NCBI GenBank assembly: GCA_001263235.1
Contig: LGRD01000008.1
Span: forward strand, 62,001 to 126,000
DNA: 64,000 nt
Source: Methylibium sp. NZG
GTDB taxonomy: Bacteria > Pseudomonadota > Gammaproteobacteria > Burkholderiales > Burkholderiaceae_C
Direction: 5' to 3'
In this document: positions 36,243 through 44,927 of the stretch, in pieces
Layout: each line of letters begins with the position of its first letter
Numbering within the stretch: position 1 is the first letter of the stretch
Notes under the pieces: generated by a model
Seen by the model: the letters and a program-made list of their open reading frames with translations, nothing else
Told to the model about the DNA's origin: nothing
Databases searched by the model: none
Translations under genes and position numbers: made by a program

Positions 36243-36997
36243 CCGTGAACAACGAATCCGCACTCGGCTTCGGCCATTTCATCGCGCAGAGCGATGTCGT
36301 CGGCAAATCGCTGCTCGCCATCCTGGTGCTGATGTCGGTCGCCTCGTGGGCCATCATCGCCATCAAGGGGCTGACGCTGATCGCGCGGCAGCGCCGCAGC
36401 GCGAGCTTTCTGAACTTCTTCTGGAACGCCACCTCGCTCGACGCAGTGGCGGGCGAGATTGCCACCCACGGCGCGCGCGACCCGTTCTCGCACCTCACCA
36501 GCCACGCGATGCACGCGCAGGCGCACCACGCGCGCTACGGCGCGGCCAAGCTCGAAGAGGCGGGTTCGTCGAGCGAGTTCGTCACGCGCACCATCAAGAA
36601 AGTGCTCGACGAAGAGACGACGCGGCTCGAAAACGGCCTGGCCGTACTCGCCACGGTCGGCGCCACCGCGCCGTTCGTCGGCCTGTTCGGCACGGTCTGG
36701 GGCGTGTACCACGCGCTGGTGGCCATCGGCATGAGCGGCTCGGGCACGCTCGACAAGGTGGCCGGCCCGGTGGGCGAGGCGCTGATCATGACCGGCCTGG
36801 GCCTGGCCGTCGCGATCCCCGCGGTGATGGGCTACAACTGGTTGACGCGCGCCAACCGCGTGATGGTCTCCAAGCTCGATGCCTTCGCCTACGAGCTGCA
36901 CACCTTCGTGTCGATGGGCCAGCCACTGGGCACCGAAAGCGGCGCCAGCGCGAGCGTGCGGTCCCTGCCTTCTCGCCAGTCGCCCGTCGCCGCCTGA
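36239..36997 (+). CDS. exbB: ExbB proton-channel subunit
   Basis: A 252-residue MotA/TolQ/ExbB protein with three TMs: about 25-45, about 140-165 (LAVLATVGATAPFVGLFGTVWG), and about 180-205 (VGEALIMTGLGLAVAIPAVMGY). Together with ExbD it forms the proton-driven motor for TonB. ATG 36239 overlaps the tonB stop by four bases and is preceded by ggagaa. The last 20 residues are a variable basic tail. Confidence 0.96.
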   Translation: MTVNNESALGFGHFIAQSDVVGKSLLAILVLMSVASWAIIAIKGLTLIARQRRSASFLNFFWNATSLDAVAGEIATHGARDPFSHLTSHAMHAQAHHARYGAAKLEEAGSSSEFVTRTIKKVLDEETTRLENGLAVLATVGATAPFVGLFGTVWGVYHALVAIGMSGSGTLDKVAGPVGEALIMTGLGLAVAIPAVMGYNWLTRANRVMVSKLDAFAYELHTFVSMGQPLGTESGASASVRSLPSRQSPVAA

Positions 36998-37008
36998 AGG
37001 AGCAAGCC

Positions 37009-37431
37009 ATGGCCTTCGCAAGTTTCGACGCCAAGAACGCCAACGCACCGATGGCCGAGATCAACATGGTGCCGCTGATCGACGTGATGTTGGTGCTGCT
37101 CGTCATCTTCATCGTCACCGCGCCGCTCCTCACGCAAGCCGTGAAGCTGGAGCTGCCCAAGGCGAGTTCGCAGGTCAACGACTTGAAGCCGCAGAAGGTC
37201 GAGTTCGCGATCGACGCGGCCGGGCTGCTGTACTGGAACGGCGAGGTCGTCACGCGCGCTGAAGCCGCCAAGCGCTTCGCCACCGAAGGCCAGCGCCAGC
37301 CGCAACCCGAGATCCACCTGCGCGCCGACCAGGCCGTGGCCTACCGCTTCGTCGCGCAGACGCTGGCCGATGCGTCCAAGGCCGGCCTGGGCAAGGTGGG
37401 CTTCGTCAGCGAACCCGACACTCCTCAGTAG
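37009..37431 (+). CDS. exbD: ExbD proton-channel subunit
   Basis: A 140-residue protein with one TM (PLIDVMLVLLVIFIVTAPLL, about 22-41). It contains the membrane aspartate essential for proton flow, in the typical MAEINMVPLIDVMLVL start. A periplasmic domain follows. The frame is open far upstream, but ATG 37009 after gaaggagcaagcc is clear. It lies 11 bases after exbB. Confidence 0.97.
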   Translation: MAFASFDAKNANAPMAEINMVPLIDVMLVLLVIFIVTAPLLTQAVKLELPKASSQVNDLKPQKVEFAIDAAGLLYWNGEVVTRAEAAKRFATEGQRQPQPEIHLRADQAVAYRFVAQTLADASKAGLGKVGFVSEPDTPQ

Positions 37432-37505
37432 CACCCAGAACAACCCCCTCCCCGCACCAGCCCGCCGTCGCCAGCAAGTGCTTCACCACCCATCCAGGAA
37501 GCACC

Positions 37506-39896
37506 ATGCCGCGCCGCAGACAGTCACCTTCTACGCACCGAGCCGCACCCTTCGCCACACCGACCCCATCGGCCGAGCCGCTCAGATCGGCCGCATCGCT
37601 CACAGCGCGCCCGCCGCGCCGCCCGCCGTCTGCGGCATTGCTGCCACTCGGCGCGCTCGCCGCAGGCTTCGGCCTGATGCTGTCGCAGGCCCACGCGCAG
37701 ACGGCTGCGCCGCCGGCACCATCGTCGCCGGCCGCACCGGCCACAGCCGCGCCGGCGGCCTCGGCCGCTGAAGCCGCACTGCCGCAGATCAAGGTCAAGG
37801 CCGCTGCCGAGCCCACCGGCAAGGCCAACTACCAGACCACCACCACCGGCATCGGCAAAGGCAACCAGGAGCTGCGCGACATCCCGCAGTCGGTCACCGT
37901 CGTGACCGAGCGGCTCATCGACGACCGCAACCTCGACACGATGAAAGACGTGCTGCGCAACACCTCGGGCATCAGCTTCCTCGCGGCCGAGGGCGGCGAA
38001 GAGGACATCCGCCTGCGCGGCTTCTCCCTGCAAGCCACCGGCGACGTGTTCATCGACGGCATGCGCGACCCGGCCTTCTACGAGCGCGACACCTTCTTCC
38101 TCGACCGGCTCGAGCTGCTGCGCGGCTCGGCCTCGCTGCTGTTCGGGCGCGGCTCCACCGGCGGCGCAGTGAACCAGGTGACGAAGCAGCCGCGGCTCAT
38201 CACCGAGCACCAGTTCGACGCGACGGTCGGCAACCACGGCTACCTGCGCGGCGTGGGCGACTTCAACCTCAAGCTCGGCGAGAGCAGCGCGCTGCGCATC
38301 GGCACGATGGTGAACCGGGCCGACAACGACGGCACCGGCTCCAGCATCGAGAAGCAAGGCGTGGCGGCCGCGTACCGCTGGGGCATCGGCGAGCGCGACG
38401 AGTTCTCGATCGCCGGCTACTACCTCGACAACCGCAATGGCATCAACTACGGCATGCCGTTCATCCGCCCGACGCTTGCCTCGCCGGTGGCCGACACGAC
38501 GCTGCTGCCGCTGGCGCCGACCGCCTACTACGGCCTGGCCAGCGACTACAACAACGGCCGCGCCGAGACGGTCACCGCCTCGCACACGCACCGCTTCGGC
38601 TTTGCCACCGAGCTGACCACCAAGGTGCGCAAGGGCGCCTACACGCGCGACCAGCGCAGCGGCACGGTGCGCTTTGCCGCGGCCGCGCTGCAGCCCGGCG
38701 GGGTGGCCGTGAGCCTGGCGACCTTCGGCCCGAACACCGTCATCAACCGCGGCACGCAGTTGAAGGTTCAGGACATGGACACCTGGCACGCCCAGAGCGA
38801 CTTGAGCACGCGCTTCGAGGCGCTGGGCATGAAGCACGAGTTGCAGGCCGGCGTCGACTACGCGCGCGAGCAGAAGGTGGTGTACGCCGCACGCAACGCC
38901 GCACAGGGCGGCGTGAACCTGACCAAGCCGACGACGACCGTGGGCAGCCCGGACGACGGCGCGTCGGTGGCCGAAGGCTCGCGCGTGTTCCGCACGGCCA
39001 ACCAGTACACGTCGAAGTCGGCCGGTGTCTACGTGCAAGACCTGGTCGAAGTGGTGCCGCACTGGAAGCTGCTGGCCGGGCTGCGCTACGACTACCTCGT
39101 GGGCGCTTACGACACGTTTGCGATCCCTGCCGCTGCGCCCGGGCCGACCACGCAGGCCAGCTACGCGATGAAGGTGTCGGAGGTGAGCAAGCGGCTCGGC
39201 CTGCTGTACCAGCCGTCGCCGCGCTTGACGATCCACCTCGGCGGGGGCACGTCGTTCAACACCTCGGGCGACGCGTATTCGCTCAGTGCGGCCAATGCCG
39301 ACATCCCGCCCGAGCAATCGATCAACGTCGAGCTGGGTGCGCGCATCGAGTCGGCCGACGGCAATTTCACCAGCCGCGTGGCGATCTTTCGCTCCACCAA
39401 GCTGCAAGAGCGCAACACCGACCCGCTGGTGAACCTCGTCACGCTGTCCGGCAAGCGCCATGCGGCGGGCGTGGAGCTCGACCTCACCGGCCGCATCACC
39501 CCGGCCTGGGAGGTCTACGGCTCCTACATGTGGATTCCGGTGGCGAAGATCGACATCGGCGTGGCCGGCTCCGAAGGCCAGGGCACGCGGCCATCGCTGA
39601 CGCCGACGCACTCCGGCACGATCTGGAGCAACTACAAGCTCTCGCCGCAATGGCGTGTGGGCGCCGGGTTGAACGCGCGTTCGGGCGTGGCGCCGCTGCG
39701 CAACCCGGGCTTCACCGTGCCGCGCTACATCACCGGTGACGTGATGGCCGAGTACACCGCGGCGGTCGACCACCTCAGCTTCAAGCTCAACGTCACCAAC
39801 GTGGCCGACAAGCTCTACGCCGACGAGCTCTACCCCGGCCACTACATTCCCGGGCCGGGCAGGCTGTACCAGATGACGATGAGCCTGAAGTTCTGA
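37506..39896 (+). CDS. TonB-dependent siderophore receptor (Fiu-like catecholate type)
   Basis: A 796-residue outer-membrane beta-barrel. A long N-terminus with twin basic stretches ends in a signal peptide near 63 (SQAHAQTA). The plug domain begins with [19 protein letters not shown] and includes [19 protein letters not shown] and [20 protein letters not shown]. The barrel ends in the canonical C-terminal Phe (MTMSLKF). Proximity to a PiuC-type dioxygenase gene is the Fiu/PiuA arrangement, which points to catecholate or monomeric catechol siderophores. The start is uncertain within the first 50 residues. It sits 74 bases after exbD, probably in the same Fur-controlled unit. Confidence 0.93.
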   Translation: MPRRRQSPSTHRAAPFATPTPSAEPLRSAASLTARPPRRPPSAALLPLGALAAGFGLMLSQAHAQTAAPPAPSSPAAPATAAPAASAAEAALPQIKVKAAAEPTGKANYQTTTTGIGKGNQELRDIPQSVTVVTERLIDDRNLDTMKDVLRNTSGISFLAAEGGEEDIRLRGFSLQATGDVFIDGMRDPAFYERDTFFLDRLELLRGSASLLFGRGSTGGAVNQVTKQPRLITEHQFDATVGNHGYLRGVGDFNLKLGESSALRIGTMVNRADNDGTGSSIEKQGVAAAYRWGIGERDEFSIAGYYLDNRNGINYGMPFIRPTLASPVADTTLLPLAPTAYYGLASDYNNGRAETVTASHTHRFGFATELTTKVRKGAYTRDQRSGTVRFAAAALQPGGVAVSLATFGPNTVINRGTQLKVQDMDTWHAQSDLSTRFEALGMKHELQAGVDYAREQKVVYAARNAAQGGVNLTKPTTTVGSPDDGASVAEGSRVFRTANQYTSKSAGVYVQDLVEVVPHWKLLAGLRYDYLVGAYDTFAIPAAAPGPTTQASYAMKVSEVSKRLGLLYQPSPRLTIHLGGGTSFNTSGDAYSLSAANADIPPEQSINVELGARIESADGNFTSRVAIFRSTKLQERNTDPLVNLVTLSGKRHAAGVELDLTGRITPAWEVYGSYMWIPVAKIDIGVAGSEGQGTRPSLTPTHSGTIWSNYKLSPQWRVGAGLNARSGVAPLRNPGFTVPRYITGDVMAEYTAAVDHLSFKLNVTNVADKLYADELYPGHYIPGPGRLYQMTMSLKF

Positions 39897-39945
39897 CTCG
39901 ACGCCAGCCCACCCCAGCCACTCCACCACCAGCAAAGCCACCGCC

Positions 39946-40650
39946 ATGCTGATCACCATCCCCGATGTGCTGGGGCCCGACGCGCTGGCGCGCGCGCAGC
40001 AACTGCTTGCGAGCGCGCCGTGGGAAGACGGCCAGGCCAGCGCCGGCCCGCAGGCCGCGCAAGTCAAGAACAACCAGCAACTGCCGCCCACCTGTGCGCA
40101 GGCGCTGGCGTTGCAGACGCTGGTGCTGGGCGGGCTCGAGCGGCACCCGCTGTTCTTCTCGGCCACGTTGCCGAAGAAGGTGTTCCCGCCGATGTTCAAC
40201 CGATACGGCGGCGCGCACAACGCGTATGGCGACCACGTTGACAACGCGGTTCGATACGCGCCCGGAAGCGGCGTGCGCACGCGCACCGACATCAGCTGCA
40301 CCCTGTTCCTGGCCGACCCGGCGAGCTACGACGGGGGCGAACTCGTGGTGCAGGGCGGCGGTGTGGGCAGTGGGGCGGGCAGCGGCGAGCAGCGCACCAA
40401 GCTCGCGGCGGGCGCAGCGGTGCTCTACCCCGGCACCCGCGTGCACCGCGTCGAGCCGGTGACGCGCGGCGTGCGGCTGGCGAGCTTCTTCTGGATCGAG
40501 AGCATGGTGCGCAGCGAGGAGCAGCGCCGCCTGCTGTTCGACTTCGATCTGCAGCTGATGCGGCTGCGCGAGCGCGACGGTGAAAGCGCCGAGGCGGTGG
40601 CGCTGACCGGCACGTACCACAACCTGCTGCGCCAGTGGGCTGACACGTGA
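39946..40650 (+). CDS. Fe2+/2-oxoglutarate-dependent dioxygenase, PiuC/YbiX family
   Basis: A 234-residue PKHD-type hydroxylase. Iron ligands are visible in [14 protein letters not shown] (HxD) and in [15 protein letters not shown] (distal His), with a following Arg for 2-oxoglutarate. The start [21 protein letters not shown] is typical of the family. These proteins are consistently encoded next to Fiu/PiuA-like receptors and are iron-regulated, but their substrate is unknown. The stop overlaps the next gene by four bases. Confidence 0.92.
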   Translation: MLITIPDVLGPDALARAQQLLASAPWEDGQASAGPQAAQVKNNQQLPPTCAQALALQTLVLGGLERHPLFFSATLPKKVFPPMFNRYGGAHNAYGDHVDNAVRYAPGSGVRTRTDISCTLFLADPASYDGGELVVQGGGVGSGAGSGEQRTKLAAGAAVLYPGTRVHRVEPVTRGVRLASFFWIESMVRSEEQRRLLFDFDLQLMRLRERDGESAEAVALTGTYHNLLRQWADT

Positions 40651-41825
40651 GCGGTGCGAAAGACGCCATTCCACCCGATGCCGTCGCATTGGCCGACTAC
40701 GAGGCCCTCGCGCGCGAGCGGCTCGACGACAACGCGTGGGCCTACCTCAGCGGCGGCGCGGCCGACGAGATCACGCTGCGCGCCAACCGCAGCGCGTGGG
40801 ACGACATCCGGCTGCTGCCGCGCGTTCTTCAGCCGTTGAGCGGCGGCCACACACGCGTGGAGTTGCTCGGCCGCACGCTCGCGCACCCGGTGCTGCTGGG
40901 GCCAGTCGCTTACCAGCGGCTGGCGCATCCGCTGGGTGAGATCGCCAGCGCGGTCGCCGCGTCGGCGCAGGGCGCGGGGTTGGTGCTCAGCGCGCAGTCG
41001 AGCGTGTTGCTCGAAGCGGTGGCCGGCGCGGTGCGCGACGACGCGTCACGCGGGCCGCTGTGGTTTCAGCTCTATTGGCAGCGCGACCGCGGCTTCACGC
41101 GCGCCTTGGTCGAACGGGCCGAGGCCGCTGGCTTCGAGGCCATCGTGCTGACCGTCGATGCGCCCGTGCACGGCGCGCGCGACCGTGAGCGACGCGCGGG
41201 CTTTCGGCTGCCGCCGGGCGTGTCGGCGGTGAACCTGGCCAGCGCGCCGGCCGCTGGCGCACACCCAACTGCAGACTCGCCCGCGCGTCCACCCAAGCGC
41301 CCACTCGCACCGGGCCAGAGCGCGCTCTTCGACGACCTGCTCTTGAGCGCGCTGACCTGGGCCGACGTCGAATGGCTGCGCAGCGCGACGCGCCTGCCGT
41401 TGCTCATCAAGGGCGTGCTGCACGAGGCCGACGCGCGCCAGGCGGCGGCACTTGGCGCGGCCGGCGTGATCGTCTCCAACCATGGCGGGCGCACGCTCGA
41501 CACCGCGGTGAGCACCGCGTGGGCGCTGCCGCGCATCGTCGATGCGCTGGCCGAACAAGCCGCCGCCGCGGGCGCCGAAGCGGTGCCGGTGCTCGTCGAC
41601 GGCGGCATCCGCCGCGGCACCGACGTGCTCAAGGCCATCGCGCTCGGTGCCCGCGCGGTGCTGCTCGGCAGGCCTTACGTGCACGCGCTCGCGGTGGCCG
41701 GCGCGCACGGTGTGGCGCACAGCCTCAAGCTGCTGCGCGACGAGTTCGAGATTGCGCTCGCGCTCACCGGCTGCGCCACACCGGGCGCGTTGTCGCGCGC
41801 CGTACTCGTGCATCGAAGCGATTGA
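40647..41825 (+). CDS. FMN-dependent alpha-hydroxy-acid oxidase/dehydrogenase
   Basis: A 392-residue TIM-barrel flavoprotein of the lactate/glycolate/mandelate oxidase family. It opens with [20 protein letters not shown] and has [16 protein letters not shown] (FMN Lys), [12 protein letters not shown] (catalytic His and substrate Arg), and [20 protein letters not shown] for the FMN phosphate site. The substrate cannot be told from sequence. The GTG start overlaps the dioxygenase TGA. Linkage to the iron locus by translational coupling is unusual and unexplained. Confidence 0.9.
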   Translation: MSGAKDAIPPDAVALADYEALARERLDDNAWAYLSGGAADEITLRANRSAWDDIRLLPRVLQPLSGGHTRVELLGRTLAHPVLLGPVAYQRLAHPLGEIASAVAASAQGAGLVLSAQSSVLLEAVAGAVRDDASRGPLWFQLYWQRDRGFTRALVERAEAAGFEAIVLTVDAPVHGARDRERRAGFRLPPGVSAVNLASAPAAGAHPTADSPARPPKRPLAPGQSALFDDLLLSALTWADVEWLRSATRLPLLIKGVLHEADARQAAALGAAGVIVSNHGGRTLDTAVSTAWALPRIVDALAEQAAAAGAEAVPVLVDGGIRRGTDVLKAIALGARAVLLGRPYVHALAVAGAHGVAHSLKLLRDEFEIALALTGCATPGALSRAVLVHRSD

Positions 41826-41888
41826 ACGGCGTTCTCGTTTTCATCGAGGCGCACCTTCGCGTCACATGCATTGACGTTCGGGCACGAC

Positions 41889-41923
41889 AAAAGCCGACTC
41901 CTCCTCGAAAGAAAGCGGCTTTT
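41889..41923 (+). terminator. Terminator-like hairpin after the iron locus
   Basis: aaaagccg (41889-41896) pairs with cggctttt (41916-41923) around a 19-base loop and is followed by acc. It could work in both directions. Confidence 0.5.
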
Positions 41924-41938
41924 ACCTATGAAAAATGC

Positions 41939-41967
41939 TTCTCAATGCTGCATTCAGGCATTACCAT
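41939..41967 (+). promoter_or_regulatory. Candidate promoter of the SWIB/H1-like gene
   Basis: TTCTCA (41939-41944) and TACCAT (41962-41967) are 17 bases apart, giving a leader of about 85 bases before the ATG at 42060. Apart from this element and the preceding hairpin, the 41826-42059 gap shows nothing. Confidence 0.35.
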
Positions 41968-42059
41968 TCGCACCGCGCGGGGTTATGGAGAAATGAGAGT
42001 CCACGCGGCTCTCGCCCGACCCGGGCACATCAACAACTACTTGTGATGGAGAAATTGAA

Positions 42060-42479
42060 ATGGCAACTGCGAAAAAGGCTCCCGCTAAAAAAGCGGCGCC
42101 CGTGAAGAAGGCTGCGGCCAAGAAGGCCGCACCGGCAAAGAAAGCGGCACCTGCAAAGAAGGCTGCACCGGCAAAGAAGGCAGCGGCCAAGAAAGCCGCC
42201 CCCGCCAAGAAGGCCGCCCCGGCCAAGAAGCGCACTCCCAACGCCGCCTTCATGAAGGCCATGACCCCCAGCGCCGCGCTGGCCGCGATCATCGGCTCCA
42301 CGCCGGTGCCGCGCACCGAGGTCACGAAGAAGGTGTGGGACTACATCAAGAAGAACAAGCTTCAAGACGCCGCCAAGCGGACCATGATCAATGCCGACGC
42401 CAAGCTGAAGGAAATCTTCAACAAGGCCCAGGTGTCGATGTTCGAGATGACCAAGCTGATCAACGGTCACCTGAAGTAA
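42060..42479 (+). CDS. Histone H1-like Lys/Ala-Pro repeat tail fused to a SWIB/MDM2 domain
   Basis: A 139-residue chromatin-type protein. Residues 1-58 are repeats of the AKKAAPAKKA type, as in bacterial H1-like and AlgP proteins, which bind DNA nonspecifically. Residues about 65-139 are a SWIB domain: TPSAALAAIIGSTPVPRTEV, KKVWDYIKKNKLQD, INADAKLKEIF, FEMTKLINGHLK. SWIB domains with this architecture occur in chlamydiae and betaproteobacteria. The gene has a good ribosome-binding site (gatggagaaattgaa) and its own terminator, so it is a monocistronic, probably well-expressed gene. Confidence 0.93.
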   Translation: MATAKKAPAKKAAPVKKAAAKKAAPAKKAAPAKKAAPAKKAAAKKAAPAKKAAPAKKRTPNAAFMKAMTPSAALAAIIGSTPVPRTEVTKKVWDYIKKNKLQDAAKRTMINADAKLKEIFNKAQVSMFEMTKLINGHLK

Positions 42480-42519
42480 GCAGCGCACGCGCGTTCAGCG
42501 CGCGTTGTCTGCGGAAGAG

Positions 42520-42544
42520 CCGGCGCCTTGCGCCGGTTTTTTTT
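42520..42544 (+). terminator. Rho-independent terminator after the SWIB gene
   Basis: ccggcgc and gcgccgg form a 7-bp stem with a ctt loop, followed by eight T residues. Confidence 0.92.
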
Positions 42545-42587
42545 CGCCCGCGTTTTCGCCCGCCGTTTCGCCTGAGCCCAGGGCGAC

Positions 42588-43514
42588 CTACCGCGGCGCG
42601 GGGTCGGGCAGCCCGAACAGCGCCGCGCCGTTGCCCCACGCGATGCGCCGCGCAACCGCCGGCTCCAGCTCGCCGAGCCAGGCGCGCGCCTCCTGCATCA
42701 GCGACTCGTAGCCCTGCCAGCGTGCGTTGACCCAAGTGTCCGAGCCGATCAGGAAGCGGCCCGGGAACTCGGTGAACAGCGCCTTCCATTCAGCGCTCAG
42801 CCGGCCGCTGCCTTGCGTCAGGCCGGGGCGGTACGACAGCTCGCCCATCAGCGTCGGGTAGCGCAACAGCAGCGCGCGCACGCGATCGACCGGCGCGCCG
42901 CCGATGCCGGTGTGGGCCCAGATCAGCTTGGCCTTGGGCGCGTGCGCCATCAGCAGGTCGATGGCGGCGTCGTCCACATGCGCAAGCACCACCAGGTCGC
43001 GCGCCTGTGCGAGCTTCATCAACTGCACCGCGACCGGGCCGTTGGCGTTGGCGCTGTCGTACAGGTGAAATTCGCCGATGCCGCGGTACGGCCCGGCCGC
43101 GGTGCCGGCGGCCAGTTCGGCCTGCACCATCGCGGCGATGCTCGGGTCGTTGAACCAGCTGGAGTAGTCGGCACGGTTACGGTAGAGGCGGATGAACGGC
43201 ACCACCTGCACGCCCGCCGCCACGGTCAGCGCCTTCGCGCTCGCCAAGGTCTTGGTGCCGTCGTTCGGCCGGCTGTTGGCGATGATCGCGCGCACGCCGC
43301 TGCGCTGCATGCGGCCGAGCGCGTCTTCGACCGGGTGGGCCTGCATCCACGCTTCGTCGTTGTAGTGGAGGTGAGCGTCGAACAGCGGGCCGCCGTAGGG
43401 TTGAGGTTGGGGCTGAGCTTGGAGCTGGGCGTGGGCGCCGAGCGTCGTCAGCGCGAGCGTGAACCCGAGCGCGAGGGCCGAACCAAGGCGCGCCAGCGAG
43501 CGCTCAGCCGACAT
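42588..43514 (-). CDS. Exported amidohydrolase-family (TIM-barrel) protein
   Basis: A 308-residue protein with a signal peptide (about 1-30, ending LGAHAQ). The metal-dependent hydrolase motif FDAHLHYND contains HxH at the end of strand 1, and IWAHTGIGG and [12 protein letters not shown] supply later His and Asp positions. This is the amidohydrolase-2 type. The substrate is unknown. The frame reaches 43568, but ATG 43514 gives a clean signal peptide and overlaps the stop of the dienelactone hydrolase gene by 11 bases, suggesting coupling. Confidence 0.85.
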   Translation of the reverse strand: MSAERSLARLGSALALGFTLALTTLGAHAQLQAQPQPQPYGGPLFDAHLHYNDEAWMQAHPVEDALGRMQRSGVRAIIANSRPNDGTKTLASAKALTVAAGVQVVPFIRLYRNRADYSSWFNDPSIAAMVQAELAAGTAAGPYRGIGEFHLYDSANANGPVAVQLMKLAQARDLVVLAHVDDAAIDLLMAHAPKAKLIWAHTGIGGAPVDRVRALLLRYPTLMGELSYRPGLTQGSGRLSAEWKALFTEFPGRFLIGSDTWVNARWQGYESLMQEARAWLGELEPAVARRIAWGNGAALFGLPDPAPR

Positions 43515-44187
43515 GTTCGCGCAGGAAGGCGAGGGTGCGCGTGCGAGCCAGCGCCGCGCTCGTCGCATCGAACGAGCCGCGCTGGTCGCAATTGAAGCCG
43601 TGGTCGGCCGCGTAGGTGTGCACCGTGATGGCTGGTTGCGCCTTGCGAAACGCCTGGACCGTGTCGATCGGAATCAGCGAATCGCGCTCGCCGAAGTGCG
43701 CCGTCACCGGGCAGCGCGGCTTGAGCGCTGCTTGCCCCGGCACGCCACCGCCGTAGTACGGCACGCTGGCCGCCAGGCCACTCAACTCGCAGGCCGCGAG
43801 CCAACTGAGCAATCCGCCCCAGCAGTAGCCGACGATGCCGGTGCGGCCCGCGTGCTGCACGTGCGCCAGCGCGGCGGCGATGTCGAGCAGCGGCTTGGCG
43901 TTGCCGCTGGCGTCCTTCAGCGAACGGCCGCGCGTTACGTCGGCGGCGCTGTAGCCGAGCTCAATGCCGCGCTCGGTGCGGTCGAACAGCGCCGGTGCGA
44001 TGGCGAGGTAGCCGTCGGCCGCATAGCCGTCGGCGACCGAGCGGATGTGCGGGTTGACGCCGAAGATCTCTTGCACCACGACGAGCGCGCCGCGTGGCGT
44101 GCCGGCGGGCTGAGCGACGTAGGCGTTGAAGCGGTGGCCGTCGGCGGCGGTGAGCGAAACGGTGATCGAAGCGGTGTGTGAGCTCAT
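43504..44187 (-). CDS. Dienelactone hydrolase family protein
   Basis: A 227-residue alpha/beta hydrolase with the DLH triad: C122 in [10 protein letters not shown]169 in FGERDSLIP and H196 in [33 protein letters not shown] is the family N-terminal block. It hydrolyses a lactone or ester; the physiological substrate is unassigned. It lies in a three-gene minus-strand run with the amidohydrolase and the DsbA-type isomerase, a possible small catabolic unit. Confidence 0.93.
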   Translation of the reverse strand: MSSHTASITVSLTAADGHRFNAYVAQPAGTPRGALVVVQEIFGVNPHIRSVADGYAADGYLAIAPALFDRTERGIELGYSAADVTRGRSLKDASGNAKPLLDIAAALAHVQHAGRTGIVGYCWGGLLSWLAACELSGLAASVPYYGGGVPGQAALKPRCPVTAHFGERDSLIPIDTVQAFRKAQPAITVHTYAADHGFNCDQRGSFDATSAALARTRTLAFLREHVG

Positions 44188-44217
44188 GAAGCGTGGCCTC
44201 GGGGAGGTGGTCGCGAC

Positions 44218-44823
44218 TCAGCCGCGCGCCAGGCGCCGCTGCAAGAAGTCGAGCCGGTCCTGGCCCCAGAAGATCTCGCCATCGACCACATAGCTCGGCG
44301 AGCCGAACACGCCCGCATCGATCGCGCGCTGCGTGTTCGCCTCGTAGCGCGCCTGCACGGCGGGCGACTGTGCATCGTCCAGGCGGCTTGCGGGCAGACC
44401 GCACTCGGCCAGCAACGCAGCCAGCTCGGTCGCGTCGGCGATGTTGCGCTGCTGCGCCCACACCGCCCGCAGCACCGCCCAGGTCAGCGCCATCGCCGCG
44501 CCTTCGCCGTCGCTGAGGCCGACGGCGATGACGAGCCGCGCCGCCGCATCGCCTGCCACCGGAAAGAACGTCGGCTGCACGTTGAACGGCATCTTCAGGT
44601 GATCGGCAAAGCGCTTCAGCTCCACCAGCCGGTACGCCTGCCGCTGCGGCGCGCGCTGTGCCAATGGCACGCCGCCCGAGACCGGAAACACCTTGCCGCT
44701 CAGGTCCATCGGCAGCACGTTGATGCGCGCTCCGGCGGCATGTGCCATGGCCGCGAAACGCGGCTGGCCGAAGTAGGTCCAGGGCGATTGCGGCGCGAGG
44801 TAGTAGTCGATGCTCAGGCCCAT
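44218..44823 (-). CDS. 2-hydroxychromene-2-carboxylate isomerase/DsbA-family protein
   Basis: A 201-residue thioredoxin-fold protein of the kappa-GST/NahD group. IDYYLAPQSPWTYFGQPRF near the N-terminus holds the conserved Ser in place of a CxxC motif, and VFGSPSYVVDGEIFWGQDRLD is the typical C-terminal cis-Pro/substrate segment. Such enzymes use glutathione to isomerise aromatic catabolites, but many homologues have no proven substrate. The next gene downstream starts 31 bases away. Confidence 0.9.
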   Translation of the reverse strand: MGLSIDYYLAPQSPWTYFGQPRFAAMAHAAGARINVLPMDLSGKVFPVSGGVPLAQRAPQRQAYRLVELKRFADHLKMPFNVQPTFFPVAGDAAARLVIAVGLSDGEGAAMALTWAVLRAVWAQQRNIADATELAALLAECGLPASRLDDAQSPAVQARYEANTQRAIDAGVFGSPSYVVDGEIFWGQDRLDFLQRRLARG

Positions 44824-44854
44824 GCGTTCCTCCTGTGCCGTTGGCGATGCCGTG

Positions 44855-44919
44855 GAGTCTAGCGAGCCTCGAGCGCGCCAGCTGCCAGCGCCGGGTCGGG
44901 TGGGTTTGCAGCTAGACTC
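44855..44919. promoter_or_regulatory. Divergent promoter pair with a 9-bp inverted repeat
   Basis: GAGTCTAGC (44855-44863) and GCTAGACTC (44911-44919) are perfect inverted copies. Each contains TAGACT as an outward-facing -10-like hexamer, one 34 bases before the isomerase start, the other 9 bases before the TIR gene ATG. The TIR message would be nearly leaderless. No -35 consensus is seen. Confidence 0.45.
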
Positions 44920-44927
44920 GATTTCAA

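Noticed and set aside
37524-40301. 925-codon minus-strand open frame
   Set aside because: Antisense shadow of the TonB-dependent receptor and dioxygenase genes.
42060-42230. Eukaryotic contamination suggested by histone-like repeats
   Set aside because: Bacterial ribosome-binding site, intrinsic terminator and betaproteobacterial codon use fit a native H1-like gene.
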